In this document: positions 7,208 to 15,818 of the stretch, one piece after another | How positions within the stretch are numbered: position 1 is the first letter of the stretch | Layout of the letters: the number at the start of each line of letters is the position of its first letter | Assembly: GCA_013360445.1 (NCBI GenBank) | Contig: JABWBP010000070.1 | Location: forward strand, 1 to 64,000 | Direction: 5' to 3' | Length of the DNA stretch: 64,000 bases | Origin: Calditrichaceae bacterium | GTDB taxonomy: Bacteria > Calditrichota > Calditrichia > RBG-13-44-9 > J075 | Notes under the pieces: generated by a model | The model's database searches: none | Told to the model about the DNA's origin: nothing | Seen by the model: the letters and a program-made list of their open reading frames with translations, nothing else | Translations under genes and position numbers: made by a program

Positions 7208-10200
7208 ATGTTTTCAATGAGAATAGTTTTTGTTAGCGTTCTGGCGCTGGCCCTGAATGTACTGCTGCTATCCGCCGCGCCGGGGCAGCAAAAACCCCTG
7301 CCCAACCGCCACCTGGAGATGCTTCCCGGGGAGCAGGAAGCGTTCTACCGCTTCGAGAATATGCGGGTGAGCCAGGAGACCGGCGCGCCCCTGGCGCTCT
7401 ACCGGGTGAATTACCCGGTGCAGCCCGCCGCCCCGGAAGAGATGGCCCGCCAGTACCTGCGCGAGAACGCCGCCCTGCTGATGATCAAAGCGGATTTGAG
7501 CGACCTGCGGCACGCCGCCACCCGGGAAACCCCCGGCGGCTACCACGTGCGCTTTTTGCAGCAGGTGCAGGGCTACCCGGTGTACCGCGGCGATATCGTG
7601 GTCAATCTCGACCGCAACCATACCGTCGCTTTCGTGATGAACAGCTATAAACCGCTGGCGCGGCTGGATAATCCCGCGGCAAAAACCTCCCTGGTTCAGG
7701 CGGAGCGGCTCGCCAAAGGCTACCTGAACGTGCGCGGCAGCCTGCAGTTCGAGAAGCAGGAAACCGTGGTCTATTACCACAAAAACGTTACCCGGCTGGC
7801 GCACAAAATCACCGTGGTGCCCGCGGAGGATACCTTCGGGGAGTGGGAAGTGCTGGTGGACGCGCATAGCGGGGAGATTTTCCGGGTGGAGGATAAAGCG
7901 CTCTACCGCGATCCCCATCCCCGCACCCAGGTTCCCACCAACGGCTCCGGGCGGGTGTTCGATCCCGATCCTCTCACCCGCGCCCGGGCGCTCTACCAAT
8001 CCGGCGGGCAGTTCGGGGACAATAACGACCAGGATACCGACTCTTTAGTGGCGCAAATCGTGACGCGTACCCTGCCGGATATCGATTTCAGCGGCGGGCA
8101 GTACCGCCTGAACGGTCCCTACGCGCAAATCGTGGATTTCGAAGCGCCTTTCAACGGCCTCTTCAACCGTTCGGACAGCCTCTGGCACTTCACCCGCAGC
8201 CCGGCTGCCTTCGAGGCCGCCAACGTCTATTACCACTTAGATCAATCCATGCGCTACATTAACGATACTTTGGGATTCGACCTGATGCCCTTCCAGTACG
8301 CCGGCGGGGTGAAGGGCGACCCCCACGGGCTGAACGGCGACGACAATTCCCACTACATCCCTGCCACCGGCTCGTTGGCCTGGGGCGAGGGCGGGGTGGA
8401 TGATTCCGAAGACCCGGACGTGATCCTGCACGAATTGGGGCACGGTATTCACGACTGGATTACCGACGGCAACCTCTCCCAGGTGAACGGCCTCAGCGAG
8501 GGCAGCGGGGATTACTGGGCGGCTTCCTACAATCGCAGTACCGGTTTTTGGACCCCTTCCGATCCGCAGTACTACTGGGTGTTCCAGTGGGACGGGCACA
8601 ACGAATTCTGGAGCGGGCGGATCACCAATTACACCGCCCAATATCCCGGGGGATTGACCGGGCAAATCCACACCGACGGGCAGATCTGGTCTTCTACCCT
8701 GATGCAAATCTGGGACGACATCGGGCGCACGGCCACGGACGCGAATTTCCTGGAAGCGCTCTCCATGACCAACGGCGCATCCAGCCAGGAGGACGCCGCC
8801 CAGGCTTTCGTGCAGGCGGATATCAACCTCCACGGCGGGGCGAATTTGTGGTCCATCGAGCAGCGCTTCACCCAGCGGGGATATAACATCACCGTACCGG
8901 TTCCCTCCATTACCCACACGCCCCTGGGCGATACCGAGGATTTGACCGGCCCTTACCCGGTGAGCGCGACCATTTCCGCGGCCTTTCCCCTCACCGAAGT
9001 GAAGCTGATTTACGGAACCGGCCCCGCGTTTACGGATACCGTGGCGATGGCCCCCTCCGGCAACGTCTATAGCGCGGCGATTCCCGGAACCGGCGCGCCG
9101 GCGATCTATCGCTACTACATCTTTGCGGCGGATTCCGCGGGGCTGGCCAGCACCAATCCTCCCGGCGCCCCGGCCAATTACCACTCTTTCACCGCCGGGC
9201 CGGATACCGAACCGCCGGTCATCGTGCACACGCCGTTGAATAACCAGGCCTACCTGCGCTGGCCGGCGGCGGTGAAAGCGCAGATTACCGACAACCTCGG
9301 AATCGGCTTTGCGATGGTGGAGTACCGGGTGAACGGCGGCGCGCTCGCCGGCTCCTTTGCGCTGCTGAATACTTCCGGCAGCGTTTATGAGGGTGTTTTC
9401 GATATCGATACCACCATGATCGCCATCGGCGATACCGTGGAATACCGCATCACCGCGGTGGATTCTTCTGCCCAGGCGAATTCCGCCGCCCACCCGGCCA
9501 GCGGCTACCACTCTTTTGCGATCATCGAAGCGGCGGGGCTGGTGCTGCTGATCGACGATGATCCTTCGGCGGATAAAACCGAATTCCGCAGCGAAAAAGG
9601 GCTGTCCAAACGCGATTTGGGCAAAAATCCCTTCAGCGCCTCCGCCGGCCTGATGGAAAACGCCCTGGCCGACGCCGGGTATTTAGTGACCGTGGAAACG
9701 CCCAATATCACCAATCCCGCCACCTGGGGCAGTTACGACCTGGTCATTTCCTCCAGCGGGATCAGCGAGAACAGCCTCAGCAACGCCGCGTATCGCAACG
9801 CCCTGATCGCTTATTCCCAAAACGGGGGCAAATTCATCATCGAAGGGGGAGAGGTGGGCTGGACCTGGCGCAACAATACCCAGGTGATGAACTTCCTGCT
9901 CCATGCCAGCACCTGGCACGCGGATAACGCCGGGGCGCTGCAGCGGGTCAGCAGCCAGGCCAACCACCCCATCGCCAACGTTCCCCACGCGCTGCCGGTC
10001 AGCATTCCCATCACCTACACCGCCTACGGCAGCGAAGACGCCATGCTGCCCAGCAACGCCTACGTCATCTACAACCCGGTGAGCCGCCCGGGGGACGCGG
10101 GCGTCTCGGTGTATGACGACAACGCCAATCCCCTCAGCGCGCAAAGCGTTTACTACGCCTTCAATTTCGCCCAGGTGAGCGACACTGTTGTGGCCAGGAA

Positions 10201-10864
10201 GCTGTTAGAGAACACCGTCGCCTACCTGCTGAACCCGGAAACGCTGCCCAACACCGCTCCCGCGCCCTTCAGCCTGCTCAGCCCCGCGGACGGGGATACC
10301 GTGGCTTCGGTGGATACTATCGGCTTTCGCTGGCGCGCCGCGGCGGATGCGCAGAACGATCCGCTCACCTACACCCTGCGCATCTTCGGGGGAAGCGCAA
10401 ATATCACCGTCGGGAATATTTCCGATACCGCCTACACCTACACCGGCGGGGGGCTGGATCCGAATAGTCTGTACCATTGGACCGCCCTGGTCTCCGACGG
10501 GGAGTTCACCACCGCCAGCCCGGATACCTTTGCTTTCCGCACTCCCCCGGTAGTGGGCATCGGGGAGGGCCTTTCCGGGGTTCCCGGCGAATTCGCCCTG
10601 GGCCAGAATTATCCCAATCCTTTCAACCCCTCCACGGCCATCAGCTACCAGCTTGCCGCGGCCGGCGAGGTGGAGTTGAGCGTATATAACCTGTTAGGGC
10701 AGAAGATTCGCACCCTGGCGAAGGGGAAACAGGCGGCGGGTTATTATACCGTGAACTGGGACGGCAGGAATGACGGCGGCGGCGCAGCGGCGAGCGGGAT
10801 TTATATCTACAAAATCGTGGCGGGAGACTTCACCGCTTTCCGCAAGATGCTATTGATAAAGTAG
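7208..10864 (+). CDS. Secreted M36-like (fungalysin-type) metalloprotease with T9SS tail
   Basis: A 1218-aa secreted zinc protease. Order: signal peptide (1-26); FTP-type inhibitory propeptide (about 60-215); gluzincin catalytic domain with H-E-L-G-H at 408-412 and a downstream G-L-S-E-G-S-G-D that can supply the third ligand; Ig/Fn3-like domains from about 580; a flavodoxin-like segment beginning L-L-I-D-D-D-P near 780; another Fn3-like domain (from about 1015); and a C-terminal sorting domain with N-Y-P-N-P-F-N-P ending R-K-M-L-L-I-K. The start at 7208 follows AGGAGA (7193-7198); the frame opens at 7061 without a signal. An intrinsic terminator follows at 10886. Confidence 0.92.
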   Translation: MFSMRIVFVSVLALALNVLLLSAAPGQQKPLPNRHLEMLPGEQEAFYRFENMRVSQETGAPLALYRVNYPVQPAAPEEMARQYLRENAALLMIKADLSDLRHAATRETPGGYHVRFLQQVQGYPVYRGDIVVNLDRNHTVAFVMNSYKPLARLDNPAAKTSLVQAERLAKGYLNVRGSLQFEKQETVVYYHKNVTRLAHKITVVPAEDTFGEWEVLVDAHSGEIFRVEDKALYRDPHPRTQVPTNGSGRVFDPDPLTRARALYQSGGQFGDNNDQDTDSLVAQIVTRTLPDIDFSGGQYRLNGPYAQIVDFEAPFNGLFNRSDSLWHFTRSPAAFEAANVYYHLDQSMRYINDTLGFDLMPFQYAGGVKGDPHGLNGDDNSHYIPATGSLAWGEGGVDDSEDPDVILHELGHGIHDWITDGNLSQVNGLSEGSGDYWAASYNRSTGFWTPSDPQYYWVFQWDGHNEFWSGRITNYTAQYPGGLTGQIHTDGQIWSSTLMQIWDDIGRTATDANFLEALSMTNGASSQEDAAQAFVQADINLHGGANLWSIEQRFTQRGYNITVPVPSITHTPLGDTEDLTGPYPVSATISAAFPLTEVKLIYGTGPAFTDTVAMAPSGNVYSAAIPGTGAPAIYRYYIFAADSAGLASTNPPGAPANYHSFTAGPDTEPPVIVHTPLNNQAYLRWPAAVKAQITDNLGIGFAMVEYRVNGGALAGSFALLNTSGSVYEGVFDIDTTMIAIGDTVEYRITAVDSSAQANSAAHPASGYHSFAIIEAAGLVLLIDDDPSADKTEFRSEKGLSKRDLGKNPFSASAGLMENALADAGYLVTVETPNITNPATWGSYDLVISSSGISENSLSNAAYRNALIAYSQNGGKFIIEGGEVGWTWRNNTQVMNFLLHASTWHADNAGALQRVSSQANHPIANVPHALPVSIPITYTAYGSEDAMLPSNAYVIYNPVSRPGDAGVSVYDDNANPLSAQSVYYAFNFAQVSDTVVARKLLENTVAYLLNPETLPNTAPAPFSLLSPADGDTVASVDTIGFRWRAAADAQNDPLTYTLRIFGGSANITVGNISDTAYTYTGGGLDPNSLYHWTALVSDGEFTTASPDTFAFRTPPVVGIGEGLSGVPGEFALGQNYPNPFNPSTAISYQLAAAGEVELSVYNLLGQKIRTLAKGKQAAGYYTVNWDGRNDGGGAAASGIYIYKIVAGDFTAFRKMLLIK

Positions 10865-10885
10865 CCGCGCTGCGGTTATGAAACG

Positions 10886-10925
10886 AAAAATGCCGGCCTC
10901 GCGAGGGGCCGGCATTTTTTGTTTT
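10886..10925 (+). terminator. Intrinsic terminator of the M36-like protease gene
   Basis: AAAAATGCCGGCC and GGGCCGGCATTTTTT form a strong G+C-rich stem with a short loop followed by a T-rich tract, 22 bases after the stop codon. The A/T symmetry would let it work in both directions. Confidence 0.88.
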
Positions 10926-10947
10926 GTTCTTAATGCCAATTGCCTGT

Positions 10948-11218
10948 TGAATGAATTTGGTTGATTTTGCCGCAGATTTTCACAGATAAAGCACGGATGA
11001 AGCCTTGTTTTAAAGCTAAAAATAACGTAACTATTCAGGCGTTTTGCCACAGAGGCCACAGAGAGCACAGAGACATAAAAAAATTCCTAATCAAATCACA
11101 AATACAGGGATATAAGGCTCTAATCTTCCTCTGTGGTCTCTGTGGCTGAATAGTAACAAAATAACAAAAATCCGCGCGAATCCGCGTTAATCTGTGGCAA
11201 AAATTTCAACCTGTAATT
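10948..11218. repeat. Outer CACAGAT-type inverted repeat hosting a nested element
   Basis: The left arm (GATTTTGCCGCAGATTTTCA, from about 10963) and the right arm (TTAATCTGTGGCAAAAATTT, to about 11208) are imperfect reverse complements. They are separated by the family-A element at 11027-11157, so an older repeat seems to have been interrupted by a younger one. A target duplication for the outer element is not clear. Confidence 0.55.
11027..11157. mobile_element. Non-autonomous element family A, copy 1
   Basis: 131 bp. Ends are GTAACTATTCAG and CTGAATAGTAAC (one mismatch as inverted repeats), with subterminal arms GCCACAGAGGCCACAGAG and CTCTGTGGTCTCTGTGGC. It is flanked by exact 8-bp direct repeats AAAATAAC at 11019-11026 and 11158-11165. 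Two more copies lie at 37219 and 54388. Confidence 0.88.
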
Positions 11219-11244
11219 CGCAATCTTTATAAGCGAATCCCTGC

Positions 11245-12687
11245 TCAGCGCTTCTTCGCTTTGGCTTTCCCCGCCTTCGGTTTTTTGGGCGCAGCAGTTT
11301 TTTTCTTGCTCGCGCCGTTCATGTAGTTGGGCAGCTCGTTGAAGAAGTGCAGGGAGGTGCGAATTCCCCCGAAGAAGTTATCGAGGTTGAGGAATTCATC
11401 CGGCGCGTGGGCGTTTTCATCGGGCAGGCCGAAGCCCAACAGCACCGTATCCAGCCCCAACATCTGCTTGAACTGCACCACGATGGGAATGGAGCCGCCT
11501 TCGCGCTGGTAGAGGGGCTTTTTGCCGAAGCCTTTTTCCAGCGCCGCCACCGCCGCCATTACCCCGGGGCTGTCGATGGGGGTGATCGCCGGCTCCCCGC
11601 CGTGCAGGTCGCGCACGGTTACGGAAACGGTCTTGGGGGCGATTTTCTTGATATGGTTGGTGAACAGTTTGGCGATTTTCGCCGAGGTTTGATCCGGCAC
11701 GATGCGCATGGAAATCTTTGCCGAGGCTTTGGAGGGCAGCACGGTTTTGGCGCCTTCCCCGGTAAACCCGCCCCAGATGCCGTTGCACTCCAGGGTGGGG
11801 CGCGCCCACACCCGCTCCAGGCTGGTGTAGCCTTTCTCGCCGTAGAGTTCTTTCACGCCCAACTCTTTGGCGTATTTTTTATCGCTCCAGGGCAGTTTTT
11901 TGAAGGCCTCGCGCTCTTTTTTGCTAAGCGGGCGCACGTCGTCATAGAAGCCGGGGATGGTGATGCGCCCGTTTTTATCGTGCAGTTGGGCGATGATCTC
12001 CGTGAGCGCCTGGATGGGATTGTGCACCGTGCCCCCGAAGGAGCCGGAGTGCAGGTCTTTGTTCGGCCCTACCAGGTCGATCTGCATGTAGGCCAGCCCG
12101 CGCAGGCTATAGCAGATCGAGGGAATTCCTTTGGCGAACATGCTGGAATCGGAGATCAACACCAGGTCCGCTTTCAGCAACTGCTTGTTCTCTTTCACGA
12201 ACCCGGCAAGGTGCTCGCTGCCGATCTCCTCTTCGCCTTCGATCAGCAGTTTGATGTTTACCGGCAGGGAGCCAACGTTCTTGAGATAGGCTTCTAAGCT
12301 TTTCAGGTGGATGAATACCTGGCCTTTGTCGTCTGCGGAGCCGCGGGCGTAGAGTTTCCCGTCGCGAATATCGGCCTGGAAGGGCGGGGTGGTCCAAAGC
12401 TCCAGGGGTTCGGGGGGCTGCACGTCGTAATGGCCGTAGAGCAGCACCGTGGGTTTGCCGGGAGCGTTCAGCCAGTCGCTGTACACGATCGGGTGGCCGG
12501 CGGTGGGGAAGATCTTCACGTTTTGCAGACCGATCTTCTTCATGTGATTGGCGGTCCACTCCGCGCAGCGCTTCACGTCGCCGGCGTTCTCCTTGCTGGT
12601 GCTGATGCTGGGAATAGCTAACCACTCCTTCAGCTCCGTTAAATAGCGGTCTTTGTTCTGTTCCAAATAAGAGAGCAGTTTCTCCAT
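11245..12687 (-). CDS. M20 family dipeptidase (carnosinase-like)
   Basis: A 480-aa metallopeptidase that probably cleaves dipeptides with two zinc or manganese ions in the cytosol. Visible motifs: Y-G-H-Y-D-V-Q-P (His86, Asp88), S-A-D-D-K-G (about 117-122), E-G-E-E-E-I-G-S (from about 150), and the dimerisation region with H-S-G-S-F-G-G. The start at 12687 is used because the earlier ATG (12702) overlaps the GGAGGA site. The last 20 residues are a Lys/Ala/Pro-rich basic tail (K-K-P-K-A-G-K-A-K-A-K-K-R), unusual for the family and reminiscent of histone-H1-like tails. Confidence 0.92.
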   Translation of the reverse strand: MEKLLSYLEQNKDRYLTELKEWLAIPSISTSKENAGDVKRCAEWTANHMKKIGLQNVKIFPTAGHPIVYSDWLNAPGKPTVLLYGHYDVQPPEPLELWTTPPFQADIRDGKLYARGSADDKGQVFIHLKSLEAYLKNVGSLPVNIKLLIEGEEEIGSEHLAGFVKENKQLLKADLVLISDSSMFAKGIPSICYSLRGLAYMQIDLVGPNKDLHSGSFGGTVHNPIQALTEIIAQLHDKNGRITIPGFYDDVRPLSKKEREAFKKLPWSDKKYAKELGVKELYGEKGYTSLERVWARPTLECNGIWGGFTGEGAKTVLPSKASAKISMRIVPDQTSAKIAKLFTNHIKKIAPKTVSVTVRDLHGGEPAITPIDSPGVMAAVAALEKGFGKKPLYQREGGSIPIVVQFKQMLGLDTVLLGFGLPDENAHAPDEFLNLDNFFGGIRTSLHFFNELPNYMNGASKKKTAAPKKPKAGKAKAKKR

Positions 12688-12728
12688 AGGGCGGTCCTCC
12701 ATCGCTGGGTTTGAATGTGGGTAACTGT

Positions 12729-13169
12729 TCAGCTTTCGCCGGTTTCCGGGGATTGGGCGGTTGCGCTATTTGCTTCATTGATAATCGTTTCCGCCCAGGC
12801 GACCACGCGCTCGGCAATTGCCAGCGCCTGGCGGTAATCCTCTTCGACAGCTTCTTCGGGGAAACCGGGATAACGCATTTCTACTGCATATTCTGTCAAA
12901 TCTGCCGCCGCATCCAATTCTTCAAGCCAGGGTATTCCCGAGGTTTTTAACAGGGTAATCAATTGAGAGATGTTGTGGACGTAGGGGAAAATTACCCCGC
13001 AATGTAATAAAACCCCTTTGATCGACTTCTCTACTGCTTGCTGAAGCTGAAAACAAAGATCCTCCCAAAGGATATCTTCTGTTTTGAGGGTGCGCGCCAA
13101 ACTCAAGTTGCTGCGGGCTCTTGCCAGCCAATCCTGTGGGGAGCCAAGATCGTTTCCTTCAGGCGGCAT
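12729..13169 (-). CDS. HEPN domain protein (toxin partner of MNT)
   Basis: A 146-aa all-helical HEPN protein, probable toxin or RNase partner of the two MNT nucleotidyltransferases directly upstream. The frame overlaps the preceding MNT gene by 11 bases, implying translational coupling. Features: helix 1 with W-L-A-R-A-R-S-N-L, then L-Q-Q-A-V-E-K-S-I-K-G-V-L-L, Y-V-H-N-I-S-Q-L, and a late M-R-Y-P-G-F-P segment as in the DUF/PF05168-type HEPN group. I do not see a canonical R-x4-6-H motif, so nuclease activity is uncertain. Confidence 0.85.
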   Translation of the reverse strand: MPPEGNDLGSPQDWLARARSNLSLARTLKTEDILWEDLCFQLQQAVEKSIKGVLLHCGVIFPYVHNISQLITLLKTSGIPWLEELDAAADLTEYAVEMRYPGFPEEAVEEDYRQALAIAERVVAWAETIINEANSATAQSPETGES

Positions 13170-13479
13170 AGATCTCTTTTCCTTCTTTTAGAGCCGGATA
13201 ATAAATAAGGCTGAAATTATGGCCATAGTTGTGAAGATCGCTTTCCGTAGCCACAATGATGTCAACTGCCAGGTCTAAACCGATTAAGTTTCGATAGATC
13301 AGCTGCGCCGTTTTTCGCCGCTGGGTTCCCTCCGGCATCACCACCAGCACGTCCAGATCGCTGTTCGGCCCCATCTCCCCGCGCGCCGCGGAGCCGAACA
13401 AGATGATTCGCAGGGGGTGGGCAATCTCCACGATGCGCTGAACCAGCTCCTGTATTTTCTGTTCATCAGGTTTCAGCAT
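13159..13479 (-). CDS. MNT-type minimal nucleotidyltransferase (second of two)
   Basis: A 106-aa minimal nucleotidyltransferase, likely the antitoxin that modifies or neutralises the adjacent HEPN protein. The catalytic pattern G-S-x10-D-x-D is intact (F-G-S-A-A-R-G-E-M then S-D-L-D-V), with a third acidic residue in V-D-I-I-V-A-T. It overlaps the upstream MNT gene by 14 bases and the HEPN gene by 11. It is clearly a paralogue of the protein encoded at 13466-13786. Confidence 0.88.
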   Translation of the reverse strand: MLKPDEQKIQELVQRIVEIAHPLRIILFGSAARGEMGPNSDLDVLVVMPEGTQRRKTAQLIYRNLIGLDLAVDIIVATESDLHNYGHNFSLIYYPALKEGKEIYAA

Positions 13480-13786
13480 AGATAATCTTACCTTCTTTCA
13501 ATATCGTGCGGTAAATCAAACCAATATTATCTCTGTGTCTCTCCAGGTCAGCCGGGGTTGCTACAACAATGTCGAAAGGTAAAGTCAGGTTGTTCACCGA
13601 CCGGTAGAGCTGCTGGGCGGTACGGCGCCGATGCGCGCCTTCGGGCATCACCACCAGGATATCCAAATCGCTGCCAGGACGCATCTCTCCCCTTGCCGCC
13701 GATCCGAAAAGAATTATTTGCAAGGGGTGGACGGCTGCAACAACCTGTCGAATGAGATCTTCTAAAATTCGGTTATCCGGGTTCAT
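13466..13786 (-). CDS. MNT-type minimal nucleotidyltransferase (first of two)
   Basis: A 106-aa paralogue of the next gene and of the same length. The active-site residues G-S-A-A-R-G-E-M-R-P-G-S-D-L-D and the later F-D-I-V-V-A-T acidic residue are all present, so it looks functional rather than degenerate. First gene of an overlapping three-gene unit MNT-MNT-HEPN. Standard modules carry one MNT gene, so the duplication is unusual. Confidence 0.88.
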   Translation of the reverse strand: MNPDNRILEDLIRQVVAAVHPLQIILFGSAARGEMRPGSDLDILVVMPEGAHRRRTAQQLYRSVNNLTLPFDIVVATPADLERHRDNIGLIYRTILKEGKIIYAET

Positions 13787-13872
13787 AATTCTCTATATCC
13801 TGCTCCAAAAATAAATTACCAGAAATAGAACTCACAAACAAGCCCGTTCTGGAATTATACTCCTTAAAAACG

Positions 13873-15054
13873 CTAAAAATTCCTCACAAACCCGGCATAA
13901 AAGGCCATCGCTTTCACCAAATGCTCCACCGGGATTTGCTCGTAAGGGCTGTGGGCGTGTTCCTCTTTGCCGGGGCCGAATCCGAAGGTGGGAATCCCGT
14001 GCAGCCCCATGGTAGCGATGCCGTTGGTGGAGAAGGTCCACTTATCTACTAAAGGATTGGCGTTGAACAGCTCCCGGTAACTCTCCACCGCGGTTTGCAG
14101 CAAGGGGTGATGCTCTTCCAACACCCAGGTGGGGAAATACTTTTGCATCGGGAAGACCTTGCCGGTGTAGCTGGGGACGGCATATTGCTCCAGCCATACC
14201 TTTGCCTGCGCTTTTCTGAAGGCGGGCAGGCTGCGGATTTCCTCCAGGGCGGTGTCGATGGTCTCCCCGGCGGTGAGGCGGCGGTCTAAATGAATGGTGC
14301 AGGAATCCGCCACCGCGCAGAGCGAGGGGGAGGTGGATTGGATCTCGCTGATGGTAACGGTTCCCTTGCCCAAAAAGGGATCGTCTTTCAGGCGGGTATT
14401 CAGCTCCTCGATTTCTTGAATGATGGGCGCCATCTTGTACACCGCGTTCACGCCCCGCTCCGGCGCGGAGCCGTGGCAGGAAAGCCCCTCGGTTTTCACT
14501 TTGATCTCCATGCGCCCGCGCTGCCCGCGGTAGATGTTCAGGTTGGTCGGCTCGGTGAGCAGCACCGCGCCGGGGATAAATTTTTCTTCCTCGATGATGT
14601 ATTTCCAGCACAGCCCGTCGCAGTCCTCCTCCTGCACCGTGCAGGAGATCCACAGGGTCACGTCATCCGGCATCCCGATTTGTTTGAGGATTTTCCCGGC
14701 GTACAACGAGCTGGCCAGCCCCCCTTTCAGGTCGCAGGCGCCGCGCCCGTAGATGATGCCGTCGCGGAAATCGCCCTTGAAGGGATCCACCTCCCAGAGG
14801 TCCGGATTGCCCACGTCCACGGTATCGCAGTGGCTGTCGATTGCCACCACCCGGCGGCCGCCGCCGATGCGTCCCAGCAGGTTGCCTAACCCGTCGATGC
14901 GGATTTCATCGAATCCGATCTTCTCCATCTCCGCTTTGATGCGCTGAATGACCGCCCCCTCCCGGCTGCTCAGGGAGGGAATGGCGATGATCTCGCGCAA
15001 GAATTGCGCAACTTCCGCTTTTAGGGATTGGGCGAGCTTGAGGATTGGGTTCAT
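13873..15054 (-). CDS. YgeY-like M20 family hydrolase
   Basis: A 393-aa M20 deacetylase/peptidase-fold enzyme most like the YgeY group (linked by genome context to selenium metabolism) within the ArgE/DapE superfamily. Metal motifs: I-D-S-H-C-D-T-V, Y-G-R-G-A-C-D-L-K-G-G and V-Q-E-E-D-C-D-G. The lid segment R-G-Q-R-G-R-M-E-I-K-V and the C-terminal H-A-H-S-P-Y-E-Q-I-P are also family-like. The substrate is unknown. selA at 49179 fits the selenium link only loosely, since the genes are far apart. Confidence 0.86.
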   Translation of the reverse strand: MNPILKLAQSLKAEVAQFLREIIAIPSLSSREGAVIQRIKAEMEKIGFDEIRIDGLGNLLGRIGGGRRVVAIDSHCDTVDVGNPDLWEVDPFKGDFRDGIIYGRGACDLKGGLASSLYAGKILKQIGMPDDVTLWISCTVQEEDCDGLCWKYIIEEEKFIPGAVLLTEPTNLNIYRGQRGRMEIKVKTEGLSCHGSAPERGVNAVYKMAPIIQEIEELNTRLKDDPFLGKGTVTISEIQSTSPSLCAVADSCTIHLDRRLTAGETIDTALEEIRSLPAFRKAQAKVWLEQYAVPSYTGKVFPMQKYFPTWVLEEHHPLLQTAVESYRELFNANPLVDKWTFSTNGIATMGLHGIPTFGFGPGKEEHAHSPYEQIPVEHLVKAMAFYAGFVRNF

Positions 15055-15080
15055 GGTTTTGCTCCTATTTCTCTAACAGG

Positions 15081-15188
15081 TCAGCTATGCCGGGGAATGT
15101 CGATCAGTGAAATGTTGGAAATTCGTTTAAAATGTTTTTGATTCAAAGTGGCTAATGGGAGAGAATTGCTGATGGCAGTCGCCGCGAT
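15081..15188 (-). pseudogene. C-terminal fragment of a PIN-domain (VapC-like) toxin
   Basis: Thirty-five codons read I-A-A-T-A-I-S-N-S-L-P-L-A-T-L-N-Q-K-H-F then K-R-I-...-I-D-I-P and a stop, which is the conserved last third of a PIN toxin. Directly upstream in frame is a stop codon, and the N-terminal two thirds, with the first catalytic Asp, are missing. The small gene upstream (15209-15418) would be its antitoxin, so this is a deleted vapBC-type module. Confidence 0.75.
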
Positions 15189-15208
15189 CTATAAATTTGT
15201 TCATTGAC

Positions 15209-15418
15209 TCATTGTCTGGCTTTTTCGATTTCTGCAAGATCGGCTTTGCTCCAAACCGAAGTAGTCAGAAGTTTTTGAATCCATTCTTCTTTTGATCTCT
15301 TGCTCCCATTTTCCTTTTCGCCGACAAGGGTTTGAATAAGCGCCAATATCGCTTTTTTTTTGGAAAGGGGGAGTTTTTGCAACGATGTGAGCATTTCAGT
15401 TTCTATGAAATTCCTCAT
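15209..15418 (-). CDS. Probable antitoxin of a decayed PIN toxin pair
   Basis: A 69-aa, charged, helical protein. The start at 15418 follows TTGGAG, while the longer frame (15439) has no such site. The C-terminal S-V-W-S-K-A-D-L-A-E-I-E-K-A-R segment resembles the toxin-binding tails of antitoxins found before PIN toxins, and a PIN fragment follows 20 bases downstream. No DNA-binding motif was recognised; assignment rests mainly on context. Confidence 0.6.
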   Translation of the reverse strand: MRNFIETEMLTSLQKLPLSKKKAILALIQTLVGEKENGSKRSKEEWIQKLLTTSVWSKADLAEIEKARQ

Positions 15419-15439
15419 AATTGTCTCCAAATAAACCAA

Positions 15440-15818
15440 TGAACTCTGAGAGGAAAACTACGGGAAATCGCTATTCGATGCAAGTTCTAAGTTTCATTTC
15501 GCGCAAGAGATACCCAACTTCCGCATCCGGCATATCTTCTTGAAATATACCGGAAAAAGATAATCACAAAGGGGGGAGGGTAAAGGTGAAAAAGATGTTG
15601 GGGGGGCACTCTCATAGCAAGGCGGGTGTGAGGAGAGATTTTGAAAAAGTAACAACTATCCCATTCACCAAATACGCGAAAAGTGGGAACACAGGTCAAA
15701 CTCAGAACCAATGCTTCTTGGGTTTTTTGTAAAAATTATCTGAACATATTTTTGTTTTCATCTTTTTGACAGGTTTATTATATTGATTTTGTAAAAAAGC
15801 TTAACTTCCAGGGAAAAT
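15440..15818. other. Leader region and left edge of the A+T-rich island
   Basis: No gene is supported here. Base composition changes from mixed to strongly A+T-rich at about 15720, which I take as the left limit of the acquired island. A TTGACA at about 15767 and A+T-rich sequence after it may hold the promoter of the methyltransferase gene, but no convincing -10 at standard spacing was found. Confidence 0.4.

Noticed and set aside
8237-9511. 424-aa minus-strand frame opposite the M36-like protease
   Set aside because: Antisense shadow; low-complexity G/R/H/V composition and no family resemblance.
10948-11218. Target duplication for the outer CACAGAT element
   Set aside because: The flanks show only weak similarity (GAATTT-type versus TAATTC), not a clean duplication.
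11347-12297. 316-aa plus-strand frame opposite the M20 dipeptidase
   Set aside because: Antisense shadow of a well-supported gene.
15190-15208. Alternative start for a short peptide between antitoxin and PIN fragment
   Set aside because: The frame from ATGAACAAATTT leads into a non-homologous short frame; the PIN-like frame is closed by a stop.
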